The notes beneath the pieces were generated by a model that saw only the letters and a program-made list of their open reading frames with translations, searched no databases and was not told the origin of the DNA. Positions 33,160-42,531 of a stretch of 64,000 nt of DNA are shown in pieces. The number at the start of each line of letters is the position of its first letter. Within the stretch, counting starts at the first letter, position 1. The translations under genes were made by a program, and so were the position numbers. This DNA is from Rhizobium acidisoli (GTDB lineage: Bacteria > Pseudomonadota > Alphaproteobacteria > Rhizobiales > Rhizobiaceae). The stretch spans positions 124,001 to 188,000 of the forward strand of contig NZ_CP035000.1 of NCBI RefSeq assembly GCF_002531755.2, given 5' to 3'.

Positions 33160-34350
33160 TTAAGCGAAGGCGTAAGAACCGTCCGGCCGCTTTGGGACGC
33201 GCCGCTGCCAGTGGATGTAGCCTTCCTCCTCCATCGCCTTCTCGTCCATCTCGACGCCCCAGCCAGGCCGATCCGGGCGCAGCTCGAGATAACCGTCCTT
33301 CGGCAGATAGGGATCGACGACGTAACGGGTTTCCCCTTCCCGCTTCTCGATATTGTTGCCACCATAGACGTAGGCCTGGCCCTTCGGCAGCCGGTATTCG
33401 AGGATGCGGAAATTCTGCGCCGCGGCCGAAAAATGCACGTTGACCGCCGTTGCCAGCGGCCCCATCGGATTGTGCGGCGCAACGCCGACGAAGAAGGCTT
33501 CGGCAAGTGTCGCAATGCGGCGCATTTCGCTGATGCCGCCGACGACGCAGATATCCGGCTGGATCAGATCGGCGCCCTTGACCTGCAGCAGCCGCAGGAA
33601 CTCGTTTCGGCTGTAAAGCGACTCACCGGTGGCGAGGACGCAGTTGAGCCCCTGTTTCAGGTCGCCCCAGGCCTCGATGTTCTCAGGGCGTAGCGGCTCC
33701 TCGAAAAACAGCGGGTCGTAGGGCGCCAGCGCGTTGCCGAGCTGGCGAGCGGCGATCGGCTCGAAAATCTTGGCGTGGGCGTCGAAGGCGATCTCGTATT
33801 CGTCATTGACCGTTTCGCGCAGCGAACGGAAATAGTCCGCCGAAGCTTTGACGACATTGCCCCAGCGATTGGCGTGCATGTCAATCCGCCAGGGGCTGAG
33901 CTTGAAGGCGGTGAACCCCCATCCCTCCTTCAGGCGATCGAATTCGTCGCGGGCCGCCGGCGCATCCGGTGCGGTGTAGACCCCGGCATAGACTTTGATG
34001 CGGTCGCGCACTTCGCCGCCGAGCAGCTTGTAGACCGGGACGTTCGCCGCCTTGGCCGCCAGGTCCCACAGGCAATGATCGAGCGCGGAGATCGCGGCAA
34101 GACCGAGCGCGCCCGGCGGGAACCGGCTTTGCTGGATCAGCAGGTTGACCAGATAATCGACGCGTGTCGGATCCTGCCCGGCCACAAACGCGTAGAGATA
34201 ATCGAGCAGCGGCGGCAGCGCCTTGTCGGGGCCGTGATTGTAGCATTCGCCCCAGCCCGTCAGCCCGTCATCGGTATCGAGCGCGACGATCACGCGCGGA
34301 CGGTCCTTGTCGCGGGTCATGAAAACCCGCATGCGGTCGATCTTCATCAT
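33160..34350 (-). CDS. Enolase-superfamily sugar-acid dehydratase (galactonate/mannonate dehydratase-like)
   Basis: 396 residues (start ATG 34350 or 34347). N-terminal capping domain with GLTGWGECYNHG; barrel with DHCLWDLAAKAANVPVYKLL, metal ligands in IAFDAHAKIF (Asp), FFEEPLRPENIEAW (Glu) and LATGESLYS (Glu), and the general base/acid HNPMGPLATAVN. The DxH and ATGE arrangement is that of the D-galactonate/mannonate dehydratase branch, so it should remove water from an aldonate or aldarate. Last gene of the minus-strand uptake operon. Its exact substrate cannot be read from sequence. Confidence 0.88.
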   Translation of the reverse strand: MMKIDRMRVFMTRDKDRPRVIVALDTDDGLTGWGECYNHGPDKALPPLLDYLYAFVAGQDPTRVDYLVNLLIQQSRFPPGALGLAAISALDHCLWDLAAKAANVPVYKLLGGEVRDRIKVYAGVYTAPDAPAARDEFDRLKEGWGFTAFKLSPWRIDMHANRWGNVVKASADYFRSLRETVNDEYEIAFDAHAKIFEPIAARQLGNALAPYDPLFFEEPLRPENIEAWGDLKQGLNCVLATGESLYSRNEFLRLLQVKGADLIQPDICVVGGISEMRRIATLAEAFFVGVAPHNPMGPLATAVNVHFSAAAQNFRILEYRLPKGQAYVYGGNNIEKREGETRYVVDPYLPKDGYLELRPDRPGWGVEMDEKAMEEEGYIHWQRRVPKRPDGSYAFA

Positions 34351-34359
34351 TCTGTCCTT

Positions 34360-35571
34360 CTAGCGATTGAAATAGCTGCGGCGCGCCACGCGCGTCTGCA
34401 CATAGACATGCTCTTTGTCGGTTCCGGGATTGTAGGCGCCGGCGGCTTGCGGCACCGAGACGTTGCCGCCGCTTGGGAAGCGCGCCACGAAGGCCTCGTC
34501 GATATCGCAGCCGAGGCCGGGACCATCGGGAACGGCGATCAGGCCGTCGACCTGTTGCGGATGCGGCACGATCGTCTGGCGGCGGCCGTCCCAATCGTCG
34601 TCGAGGCGCTCGAGAATGAGGGCATTCGGGATGGCGGCCAGCAGATGCAGGGCCGCATATTCCGCCACCGGCCCGAGCGAGCCGGAATGCGGCGCCATCT
34701 GAATATGATGGGCCTCAGCCATGGCGGCGATCTTCTTCATTTGGGTGATGCCGCCGGCCCTGCCGGTGTCCGGCTGGATGACGTCGACCAGTTCCTTTTC
34801 AATGAGCTCGCGCTCGCCGAAAATGGTTGCCGAGCGCTCGCCGGCCGCAAGCGGCACATGAGCGGCGTCGCGGATGCGACGGTAGCCGTCGATATTCTCC
34901 GGCGCGATCGGATCTTCCACCCACATCAGCTCATAGGGTCCGAGCGCCCGCACCAGCCGGCAGGCATCCGCAGGCGTCAGCCATGGCGGCCCATGCAGAT
35001 CGATGGCGATATCCATGTCGTCGCCGACCGCATCGCGGAGTGCTGCGACCTTGCGGACCGGGTCGGCGACGCCGCCGCACTTGATCGCCTTGATGCCGCG
35101 CGCCTTGAGCGCAAGCGCCCGCTCGGGCGTATTGGCATGCGAATAGATCGGAATCCGGTCGCGCACCTTGCCGCCGAGCAGCATCCAGACCGGCACGCCA
35201 AGCGCCTTGCCCTTGATGTCCCAGAGCGCCATATCAATCCCGGTCATCGCGCCGCCGCCGACAGTCCCGAGCATGCCATGGCCCATCATGGCGACATGCA
35301 TCTTCTGCCACAGCCGTTCGATATGGGCCGGATCTTCGCCGATGAGGAGGGCCGCAAGGTCCTGGATCGCCGTCTCGACGACACGCGGCCAGCCCGAGCA
35401 TTCGCCGATGCCGGTAATGCCCTCGTCGGTGTCGATCTTCAGAAACAGCCAGTTTCGGGTGCCTCCGAACTGCTTCGCGGCACCACCGCCGGGAGCTTGG
35501 TCGGACGCCCAGTTCGAAGGGTCGGGCTGACCGACATGCATGAGAAATGTGCGGATGCCGGTGATTTTCAT
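34360..35571 (-). CDS. Enolase-superfamily sugar-acid dehydratase or cycloisomerase, second copy
   Basis: 403 residues from ATG 35571, overlapping the ATPase stop (ATGA). Features: GITGIGECSGWPRV, GIDMALWDIKGKALGVPVWM, Lys in GIKAIKCGG, IAIDLHGPPWLTP (Asp/His), MWVEDPIAPENIDGY (Glu/Asp), LAAGERSATIFGE (Glu) and MAPHSGSLGPVAEYAA (His). It is related to but clearly distinct from the next gene, so the pair may act on two epimers or two steps. Galactarolactone cycloisomerase of Agrobacterium is also an enolase-superfamily enzyme and is an alternative role. Confidence 0.86.
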   Translation of the reverse strand: MKITGIRTFLMHVGQPDPSNWASDQAPGGGAAKQFGGTRNWLFLKIDTDEGITGIGECSGWPRVVETAIQDLAALLIGEDPAHIERLWQKMHVAMMGHGMLGTVGGGAMTGIDMALWDIKGKALGVPVWMLLGGKVRDRIPIYSHANTPERALALKARGIKAIKCGGVADPVRKVAALRDAVGDDMDIAIDLHGPPWLTPADACRLVRALGPYELMWVEDPIAPENIDGYRRIRDAAHVPLAAGERSATIFGERELIEKELVDVIQPDTGRAGGITQMKKIAAMAEAHHIQMAPHSGSLGPVAEYAALHLLAAIPNALILERLDDDWDGRRQTIVPHPQQVDGLIAVPDGPGLGCDIDEAFVARFPSGGNVSVPQAAGAYNPGTDKEHVYVQTRVARRSYFNR

Positions 35572-37319
35572 CTCTGAGAACTTCCATTTTTCAGATGGTC
35601 TGGCTTCAGATTGCCGGGCTCCAAATCGACGGGCGCGACGTAGCGGAAACGCCTGGAGTGATCGCGGTCGCGCGGATCGGGGCGTGGGATCGCCGATATC
35701 AGCGCCTGCGTGTAGGCATGCTCGGGTGTGCGGCAGACCTGCTCCGCCTCGCCGATTTCGACGAGCTGGCCTTTGTACATGACGCCGACACGGTCGCACA
35801 TGTAGCGGATGACGCCGATGTCATGGCTGATGAAGATATAGGCTAGGCCGAGCTCGTCCTGCAGGCGCATCAGGAGGTCGAGCACCTGCGAGCGCACCGA
35901 GACGTCGAGCGCCGAAGTCGCCTCGTCGGCAACGATCACACGCGGATTGAGCGTAATAGCGCGGGCAATGCCGATGCGCTGGCGCTGACCGCCGGAGAAT
36001 GCGTGCGGGTAGCGTTCGCGCGCCCTCGGATCGAGGCCCACCTGTTCCATGAGGTGACAGACCCGCTCCTCCAGCGCCCGCCCTTTGGCGACACCGTTGA
36101 CGAGCAACGGCTCGCCGATGATCTGGGAGACGGTCATGCGCGGATTGAGGGAGCCGAACGGGTCCTGAAACACCATGCGCAATTCGCGGCGTGCCGCAGC
36201 CAGCGTCTGACCCTTTGCCGTTGCCAGATCGATGATGTCGCCGCCGGCATTGCGATAGAGGATTTCGCCGGCGGTGGGATCGATCAGCCGCATGATCGAG
36301 CGGCCCATCGTCGTCTTGCCGGATCCGCTTTCGCCGACGATGCCGAGCGTCTCGCCCGGCAGCAGCGAAATGGAAACATCGTCCAGCGCTTTCACTTCAC
36401 CGAAATCCATCGAAACGTTGCGCAGTTCGAGGATCGGCGCTTTCGTCCTGTCGAGCGGGGGGCGTGCGAGGCGGATTTCGGCCTTCTGCTCCAGCTTCAG
36501 CACCGAGCCGATCAGCATGCGGGTATAGTCGTCTTGCGGCGCATGAAAGATCTGCTCGACCGGCCCATATTCCTTGGCGACGCCGTTGTGCATGACCAGC
36601 ACGTCATCGGCGATCTGCGCCACGACGCCCATATCATGCGTGATGAACAGAACGGCCATGCCGTTGGCCTTCTGCAGCCGGGCGATCAGGTCGAGAATTT
36701 CGGCCTGCGTCGTTACGTCGAGCGCCGTGGTCGGCTCGTCGGCGATCAGCAATTGCGGTTTGCAGGCGAGCGCCATGGCGATCATCGCGCGCTGGCGCAT
36801 GCCACCGGAATATTGGAAGGCATAGCGGTCCAATGCCTTTTCCGGCGAGGGAATCTCGACCTGCTTCAGCAGCGATATGGCTTCAGTGCGTGCCTCCGCC
36901 TTGCTCATCCGGGTATGCAGGCGAAGCGCCTCGACGATCTGGTTGCCGACCGTGTGGATCGGCGACAGCGACGACATCGGCTCCTGGAAGATCATGGCGA
37001 TGTCGCGGCCGCGGATCGCCCGGATCTGGCGCCCGCGCGGATTGAGGCTGGTCAGATTGGTCGAGCCGCCGTTCTGGTCGTTCAGGATGATCGATCCGGC
37101 CGCAATCCGGCCGGGTGCATCAACGATCTGCAGGATTGAACGCGCCGTCACCGACTTGCCGGATCCGCTTTCGCCGACGACGCAGAGCGTCTTGCCCGGC
37201 TCGATCGAAAAAGACAGATCGCTGACGGCGCGAAAGACGCCGGTGCGCAGCGGAAATTCGACGGTGAGGTTCTTCACTTCGAGCAGCGGCCTGCCGGCAA
37301 TGGGAACGATATCGGTCAT
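35568..37319 (-). CDS. Fused double ATPase of a peptide/opine-family ABC importer (DppD-DppF type)
   Basis: 583 residues with two complete ATPase domains. Domain 1: [14 protein letters not shown] (Walker A), [15 protein letters not shown] (signature), [12 protein letters not shown] (Walker B). Domain 2: [41 protein letters not shown]. Each has an oligopeptide-type C-terminal tail. It drives the importer made by the two permeases and family-5 binding protein upstream. The binding protein and permeases are of the type also used for oligosaccharides and uronides. Confidence 0.94.
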   Translation of the reverse strand: MTDIVPIAGRPLLEVKNLTVEFPLRTGVFRAVSDLSFSIEPGKTLCVVGESGSGKSVTARSILQIVDAPGRIAAGSIILNDQNGGSTNLTSLNPRGRQIRAIRGRDIAMIFQEPMSSLSPIHTVGNQIVEALRLHTRMSKAEARTEAISLLKQVEIPSPEKALDRYAFQYSGGMRQRAMIAMALACKPQLLIADEPTTALDVTTQAEILDLIARLQKANGMAVLFITHDMGVVAQIADDVLVMHNGVAKEYGPVEQIFHAPQDDYTRMLIGSVLKLEQKAEIRLARPPLDRTKAPILELRNVSMDFGEVKALDDVSISLLPGETLGIVGESGSGKTTMGRSIMRLIDPTAGEILYRNAGGDIIDLATAKGQTLAAARRELRMVFQDPFGSLNPRMTVSQIIGEPLLVNGVAKGRALEERVCHLMEQVGLDPRARERYPHAFSGGQRQRIGIARAITLNPRVIVADEATSALDVSVRSQVLDLLMRLQDELGLAYIFISHDIGVIRYMCDRVGVMYKGQLVEIGEAEQVCRTPEHAYTQALISAIPRPDPRDRDHSRRFRYVAPVDLEPGNLKPDHLKNGSSQR

Positions 37320-37326
37320 GCCGGCC

Positions 37327-38448
37327 TCATTTGTTGTAGGGATCGGCCGCGTCGCGCAGGCCGTCGCCGAGAAGGTTGAGCGCCATCACGGCAACGACAA
37401 CGGCGCAGCCCGGCATGAAGAGCCAGGGTGCGGTGGCGATCGAGCGAATGTTCTGGGCCTCGCGCAGCAGCACGCCCCAGGAGATGGTCGGCGGCTGCAG
37501 CCCGAGCCCCAGGAAGGAAAGCGAGGTTTCGGCAAGGATCATCGCCGGCACGGCAAGGGTGATCGACGCGATGATGTGGCTCGCGAAACTCGGCAGCATA
37601 TGGCGGAAGATGATGCGTCCCTCGCGAACGCCGTCGAGCCTGGCGGCAGCGACGAATTCCTCGGTGCGCAGCGACAGGAAGCGGCCGCGAACGACACGGG
37701 CGAGCTGCGCCCAGCCGGTCAGCGACAGGATGATCGTGATCATCATATATTGCAGCGTTGCCGGCCAATCCTGCGGCAGCGCCGCGGCCATCGCCAGCCA
37801 GATCGGGATCGTCGGCAACGACAGCACGAAATCGATCAGCCGCTGCATGAAGAAATCGATGCGGCCGCCGTAATAGCCGGAGATGCCGCCGATCACGATG
37901 CCGAGCATCAACGACAGGAAGACGCCGACGAGACCGATCGATAGGGAAACCTGCGAGCCTTGCACCGTCCGGCTGAAGACGTCGCGCCCAAGCCGGTCGG
38001 CGCCGAAGAGAAGCAGCGGCGTGGTCTTGTCGGGCGAAGCGATCAGATGGATGTTTGTGTTGAACAGGCCGAACACGGAATATTCATAGCCGCGCCCGAA
38101 GAACTGGACGTCGACACGCTTCGTCGTGTCTTCCTTGAAGATGGCGGCCAGCGTTTCCGGATCGCGGGTGAGCTTCATCGGATAATAATGCGGGCCGAAG
38201 GAGAACCCGTTCTCGGTATCGATCAGATGCAGTTTCTGCGGCGGGTGAAAGGTCGCCCGCGCATTCTGCAGGTTCGGATCGTTGATGGCGAAGAAGCCGG
38301 GAACCAGGGCAACGATATACATCATCACGGTGACGACGAGCGCCACCATGGCCAGCCGGTGCCGGCGGAAAGCCCACCAGATCAGCTGCCATTGCGATGC
38401 GACGGCGGCGCGATCCGGCTGAATATTTGTAATGGCAATGTCGGCCAT
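37327..38448 (-). CDS. ABC importer permease, DppC/YejE type
   Basis: 373 residues. A long periplasmic insertion after the first span (about residues 55-150, including LHLIDTENGFSFGPHYYPMK) is typical of YejE-like permeases. Then FGADRLGRDVFSRTVQGSQVSLSIGL, the DppC family signature, and the ATPase docking loop EEFVAAARLDGVREGRIIF. Ends GDGLRDAADPYNK. Forms the channel with the DppB-type partner; 7 bases separate its stop from the ATPase gene. Confidence 0.93.
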   Translation of the reverse strand: MADIAITNIQPDRAAVASQWQLIWWAFRRHRLAMVALVVTVMMYIVALVPGFFAINDPNLQNARATFHPPQKLHLIDTENGFSFGPHYYPMKLTRDPETLAAIFKEDTTKRVDVQFFGRGYEYSVFGLFNTNIHLIASPDKTTPLLLFGADRLGRDVFSRTVQGSQVSLSIGLVGVFLSLMLGIVIGGISGYYGGRIDFFMQRLIDFVLSLPTIPIWLAMAAALPQDWPATLQYMMITIILSLTGWAQLARVVRGRFLSLRTEEFVAAARLDGVREGRIIFRHMLPSFASHIIASITLAVPAMILAETSLSFLGLGLQPPTISWGVLLREAQNIRSIATAPWLFMPGCAVVVAVMALNLLGDGLRDAADPYNK

Positions 38449-38456
38449 ATCGGCTC

Positions 38457-39443
38457 CTATTCCAACCGGATGCGGGGATCGACCAGCGCAAGCAGGATAT
38501 CGCTGATCAGAGAGCCTATCAGCGTCAGAGCGCAGATCAGCAGAACGAAGGCACCCGCCAGATACATGTCCTGAGCCATCAGCGCCTGCAGCAGCAAAGG
38601 TGCGGCCGTCGGCAGGTTGAGCACGATGGCGACGACGACCGAGCCGGAGATGAGGTTGGGCAGCAGCCAGGCAATGGTCGAGATGAACGGATTGAGCGCG
38701 ATCATCATGGGGTATTTCATCAGCAACCGGAATTCCGACAGACCTTTTGCCCGTGCGGTGGTCACGTAAGGCTTCGGCAGTTCATCGAGCATGTTCGCGC
38801 GCATGACGCGGATGAGGCTCGCTGTCGACGAGACCGCAAGAATGATGACGGGAAGCCAGAGATGCGAGAATAGGTCGACCATCTTGGCGAAGCTCCAGGA
38901 CGCGTTCTCGTATTCCGGCGAAAACAGCCCGCCGACATCCTGTCCGAATTCGACCGCCGCGATATACATCAGCACCAGCGCCAGCAAGAAGGACGGAACG
39001 GCCAGGCCGAAGAAGGTGAAGGCGGTGAAGAAATAGTCACCGATCGAATATTTGCGCACGGCGGAATAGACGCCGATCGGCAGCGCGATCGCCCAGGTGG
39101 CGATCAATGTCGACAGAGCCAGAACAAGCGTCAGCGCCATTCGCTCCCAGATCAGATCAGAGACCGGCTGCTGCCATTCGAAGGAGATGCCGAAATCGCC
39201 GCGCGAGAGGATGCCCCATATCCATTTGAAATATTGGATGAGCATCGGATCATCGAGGCCGAAACGCTCACGCAATTGCGCCGCGGTATTCTGATCGACG
39301 ATCTCGTTGGAGGCTGCCAGCGTCGCGATATAAGTGGTGACATAGTCGCCGGGCGGCAGCTGGATCAGCACGAAAGCCAGGAAGCTGACGGCAAAAAGCG
39401 ATGGAATCATCCATAGCAAGCGTTTGGCGATGAAGACCAGCAT
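38457..39443 (-). CDS. ABC importer permease, DppB/YejB type
   Basis: 328 residues from ATG 39443 (AGAGG about 6 bases upstream). N-terminal span IAKRLLWMIPSLFAVSFLAF and the QLPPGDY element of the family, five to six spans in all, and docking loop PYVTTARAKGLSEFRLLMKY. C-terminus LISDILLALVDPRIRLE. Partner of the DppC-type permease. Confidence 0.92.
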   Translation of the reverse strand: MLVFIAKRLLWMIPSLFAVSFLAFVLIQLPPGDYVTTYIATLAASNEIVDQNTAAQLRERFGLDDPMLIQYFKWIWGILSRGDFGISFEWQQPVSDLIWERMALTLVLALSTLIATWAIALPIGVYSAVRKYSIGDYFFTAFTFFGLAVPSFLLALVLMYIAAVEFGQDVGGLFSPEYENASWSFAKMVDLFSHLWLPVIILAVSSTASLIRVMRANMLDELPKPYVTTARAKGLSEFRLLMKYPMMIALNPFISTIAWLLPNLISGSVVVAIVLNLPTAAPLLLQALMAQDMYLAGAFVLLICALTLIGSLISDILLALVDPRIRLE

Positions 39444-39475
39444 GGGCGCCTCTTGCATTGAACGCCGCCTTCCGT

Positions 39476-39504
39476 GCCTTGCCGGCTGTCAGGGCCGGCA
39501 AGGC
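39476..39504 (-). promoter_or_regulatory. Hairpin between binding-protein and permease genes
   Basis: GCCTTGCCGGC and GCCGGCAAGGC form a perfect 11-bp stem with a 7-base loop, in the gap between the family-5 binding protein stop and the DppB-type start. It has no T run. Same position and size as the hairpin at 946-973 in the first importer, so a role in giving excess binding protein is likely. Confidence 0.6.
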
Positions 39505-39565
39505 ATCTCGGAGGGCGAACCGAAAGAAAGCGCCGTACCGTCAGGCACGGCGCCGGAGATCCAAA

Positions 39566-41503
39566 TCAGCTTGTGAAGGTGAACTGCTGCGGCAGCGCAG
39601 GCCCCGGATTGGGCCAGGACCAGCTGTCCGGCTCCTTTTCGGGCACATTGCGCAGATTGTTGCGGATGATGCCGAAGCCGCCGACGGCAAGGCAAAGCCC
39701 GACGGTCTCGAATTCCTCCGCTGCGATATCGAAGATCTGCTTCATGACCGCGCCGCGCTTGTCGAGATCGGCCGTCGAACGCGCCTCGTCGAAAAGCTTC
39801 ATGCGCTTCTTCTGGCTCTCCGGCGGTTCTTCGCCGCGTGCACCGTTGGAGGTGTACCACAGCGTCCACGGAATGGCGTAACGCGAACCTTGCGGATGGA
39901 AGGCGAAGAAATCGCGCGGATCGAGCATCGGATCGAGACCGCCGGGGCCCGGCCACACCTGCGCATCATGGGCATTGTCGTCGCCGCGGGTGTAATAAAG
40001 CGCCCGTTCGATGGTATTGACCTTCATGTCGATGCCGATCTGGGCCCAATGCGTCTTGACCAGCTCGAGTGCGTCGACGAGGTCGGGATAGAGCGTCGGA
40101 ATGACGTCGATCGAGAAGAACACCTTTTGGCCGTCCGGTCGGAGGCGGAAACCGTCGCCACCTTTCTTGTAGCCGGCCTGATCGAGCATCGCGCCTGCCT
40201 TGTCGGCGTCAAATTCGGTGAACTGGCGCGCGTATTTCTCGTTGTACCAGGGATGGGTCGGACGCGGCCCGGCCTGGTAGGGCTCGCTCTGCCCGAAATA
40301 GACGATATCGATGAGCTCCGGACGATTGATGCCGATCGATAGCGCCTGCCGGAACGACTTATCCGCAAACATCTTGCGCATGGCAGGATCTTTGTGGGTG
40401 ATGTTGAAGTAGATCTGGCACTGCTGCGAGGCCGAAGGCACGAGCGTCAGCAGACGATAGTCGCCCTTCTGCATGTTCTGGGACAGCGTCGGCTTGTTGG
40501 CAAGCACGCTGATATGGCGCTCCTGGATGTCGATCTTGCCCGAGATGACGTTCAGCATCAGCGATTCGACGTCCTGCGAGATGCCGAAGTTGATCTCATC
40601 GATATAGGGAAGCTGATTGCCCTCGGTATCGACCTGCCAGAAATAAGGATTGCGGGTCATGACGACACGCGTAGCGCCACCGACATAGGGTTCCTTGACC
40701 ACCCATGGATCGAGCGTCGGCTTGTCGACATTGCCCCATCGTGTCGGGATCTCGATGTCGCCGCAGCGGCTGCGGAACAGCTCCGTCCAGCTGGTGACGC
40801 CGGCCTTCTTCGCATCGGCTTCGATGTTGGGATTATATTTCGGTAGGAACTGGCTGCAGTAGTGCTTCGGAAAGAGCGTCGGATGCTGCCCGAGCGGCGT
40901 GGCGAGGTTTTCCAGGTAAAGCGCGTTGGCAGCAGCAAAGGTGAACTTCACCGTATGATCGTCGATCTTCTCGACGGTAACCGGCTTGCCGGCGACAGCA
41001 AGCTGCGCCGGTGTTGCACTGTAGAGCTCGGTGTTCTTGACGCAGTCTTCGATCGCGAAAACGACGTCATCGGCGGTGAAGGGATGACCGTCCGACCAGC
41101 GCACACCCTCGATCAGATGGAAGGTGAATTGCGTCGCGTCGTCGCTGACTTCCCAGCGCTCGGCAAGGTTCGGCTCCACAGCGGTAAATTCGAGGTTCCA
41201 GCGTACGAGGCTCTGGTTGCCGACCATGCGCAGAATGCCGTTATGGTCGGATGAACCGCGAAGGCCGCGGCGCAGAGAGCCGCCATAGGTGCCGACTTTT
41301 TCGAACGGCTTGACGACCATCGGCTTCTTCGGCAGGCGCTCGGCGAGCGGCGGCAGTTTTCCATCTTTCACAAGTTGTGCAAGGGCGGGCGCTTCGCCGC
41401 CTGCGGCGAAAGCGCGGCCCGCGATGGACAGCGCCGCTGCACCGGCCATGCCGCCAAGCACGGCGCGGCGGGTAACGCCGCGCGACAGAATTTCATTAGG
41501 CAT
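39566..41503 (-). CDS. Family-5 extracellular solute-binding protein with Tat signal
   Basis: 645 residues, long for the family (most are 500-550) but usual for the YejA-like branch. Tat signal SRGVTRRAVLGGMAGAAALS, cleavage after AFA near residue 34. Family-5 blocks: VEPNLAERWEVSDDATQFTF, VRWSDGHPFTADDVVFAIED, ADKSFRQALSIGINRPELID. First gene of the minus-strand operon, divergent from the GntR regulator. The partner enzymes suggest a uronate-containing ligand rather than a peptide. Confidence 0.92.
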   Translation of the reverse strand: MPNEILSRGVTRRAVLGGMAGAAALSIAGRAFAAGGEAPALAQLVKDGKLPPLAERLPKKPMVVKPFEKVGTYGGSLRRGLRGSSDHNGILRMVGNQSLVRWNLEFTAVEPNLAERWEVSDDATQFTFHLIEGVRWSDGHPFTADDVVFAIEDCVKNTELYSATPAQLAVAGKPVTVEKIDDHTVKFTFAAANALYLENLATPLGQHPTLFPKHYCSQFLPKYNPNIEADAKKAGVTSWTELFRSRCGDIEIPTRWGNVDKPTLDPWVVKEPYVGGATRVVMTRNPYFWQVDTEGNQLPYIDEINFGISQDVESLMLNVISGKIDIQERHISVLANKPTLSQNMQKGDYRLLTLVPSASQQCQIYFNITHKDPAMRKMFADKSFRQALSIGINRPELIDIVYFGQSEPYQAGPRPTHPWYNEKYARQFTEFDADKAGAMLDQAGYKKGGDGFRLRPDGQKVFFSIDVIPTLYPDLVDALELVKTHWAQIGIDMKVNTIERALYYTRGDDNAHDAQVWPGPGGLDPMLDPRDFFAFHPQGSRYAIPWTLWYTSNGARGEEPPESQKKRMKLFDEARSTADLDKRGAVMKQIFDIAAEEFETVGLCLAVGGFGIIRNNLRNVPEKEPDSWSWPNPGPALPQQFTFTS

Positions 41504-41641
41504 CGAGTTCCTCCCTTTCTATGCCGGCGCAACTTTTGAGCCGGCTGATGCGGCGGGCTCCCGACCTGCCGCTGCGCCCTCCTCGGCGCCCGACCGAACC
41601 ATAGACATGTTCCCAAATGATTACAAGAGTTGACAGATAAT

Positions 41642-41654
41642 TACAAATTTTGTA
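41642..41654. promoter_or_regulatory. Palindrome TACAAA-T-TTTGTA, operator candidate of the FadR-type regulator
   Basis: Perfect 13-bp inverted repeat in the 293-base gap between the divergent binding-protein and gntR genes. A TTGACA hexamer starts 12 bases before it, and a related ATTACAA half-site lies at 41620-41626. AT-rich palindromes with a TTGT/ACAA core are usual for FadR-subfamily GntR proteins. It would control both arms of the regulon. Confidence 0.5.
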
Positions 41655-41796
41655 GCGATGCAGCATGGAAGCTTGAATACCGCGCCTTAAAAGCCAGACT
41701 AGAGCGCATAAAAGACGTCGATCTGTCAGAATCTGTGCACTACCATGGGCGAGTCGCTGGCGGACCACAGCCTGGCGTTCAGAGAAAAGGACGATA

Positions 41797-42510
41797 ATGA
41801 CATTCGCGGCCGACGCCGTTTCGAACAGAGGCGCAACGCGCTTCAGCGACATCATCTACGAGAAGATCGTGGGGATGATCGCCGACGGCAATTTCCCGGT
41901 AAACGAACGGCTGCCGTCGGAGACGAAGCTTGCCGCCGATTTCGGCGCGTCGCGGCCCGTCGTGCGCGAGGCGCTCGAGCGCTTGAGAGCCGATGGTCTG
42001 GTCGTTTCGCGCAAGGGCTCCGGCTCCTATGTCCGGCAAAGACCGGATTCGTCGATGCTAAAAATGGTGCCTGTGGGATCACTCGCCGATGTCCAGCGGT
42101 TTTTCGAATTCCGCGCCGGCCTCGAAGCCGAGGCGGCGGAGCTTGCCGCGCGAAACTGGCAGCCGGCCGACAAGGAGAGGATATCGGCAGCGCTTCTTTC
42201 GATCGAGCAATGTCTCCGCAACGGAGAGCTCGGCGCCGAGGAGGATCAGGCTCTGCATGATGCCATCGCCATGGCGACCGGCAATCAGTTCCATATCACC
42301 GTGCGCGAATGGTTCAGGCCGCATTTCGCCATCGGGCATTCCGTTACGCGAAGCCTGAGCCTGAAACGCACGCTGGAGCAGATCCGCAGCGTCCAGGACG
42401 AGCACGCGGTGATCGTGGAGGCGATCTTCGCACGCCGGGAAACCGAAGCGCACGATGCGATGAAGAAACACATACTGAACGCTCGCGCCCGCATGTTCCA
42501 GGGCGTTTGA
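41797..42510 (+). CDS. GntR-family regulator, FadR/FCD type
   Basis: 237 residues. Winged helix at 15-80: SDIIYEKIVGMIADGNFPVN, ERLPSETKLAADFGASRPVV, REALERLRADGLVVSRKGSG. The C-terminal FCD domain has the expected acidic and histidine positions (DQALHDAIAMATGN; VQDEHAVIVEAIFAR; AMKKHILNAR). It is divergent from the first importer and first gene of the plus-strand enzyme/importer operon, so it is the likely local repressor, relieved by a uronate or aldarate. Confidence 0.9.
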   Translation: MTFAADAVSNRGATRFSDIIYEKIVGMIADGNFPVNERLPSETKLAADFGASRPVVREALERLRADGLVVSRKGSGSYVRQRPDSSMLKMVPVGSLADVQRFFEFRAGLEAEAAELAARNWQPADKERISAALLSIEQCLRNGELGAEEDQALHDAIAMATGNQFHITVREWFRPHFAIGHSVTRSLSLKRTLEQIRSVQDEHAVIVEAIFARRETEAHDAMKKHILNARARMFQGV

Positions 42511-42531
42511 GCGAGAATGGGAGGAAGAACG

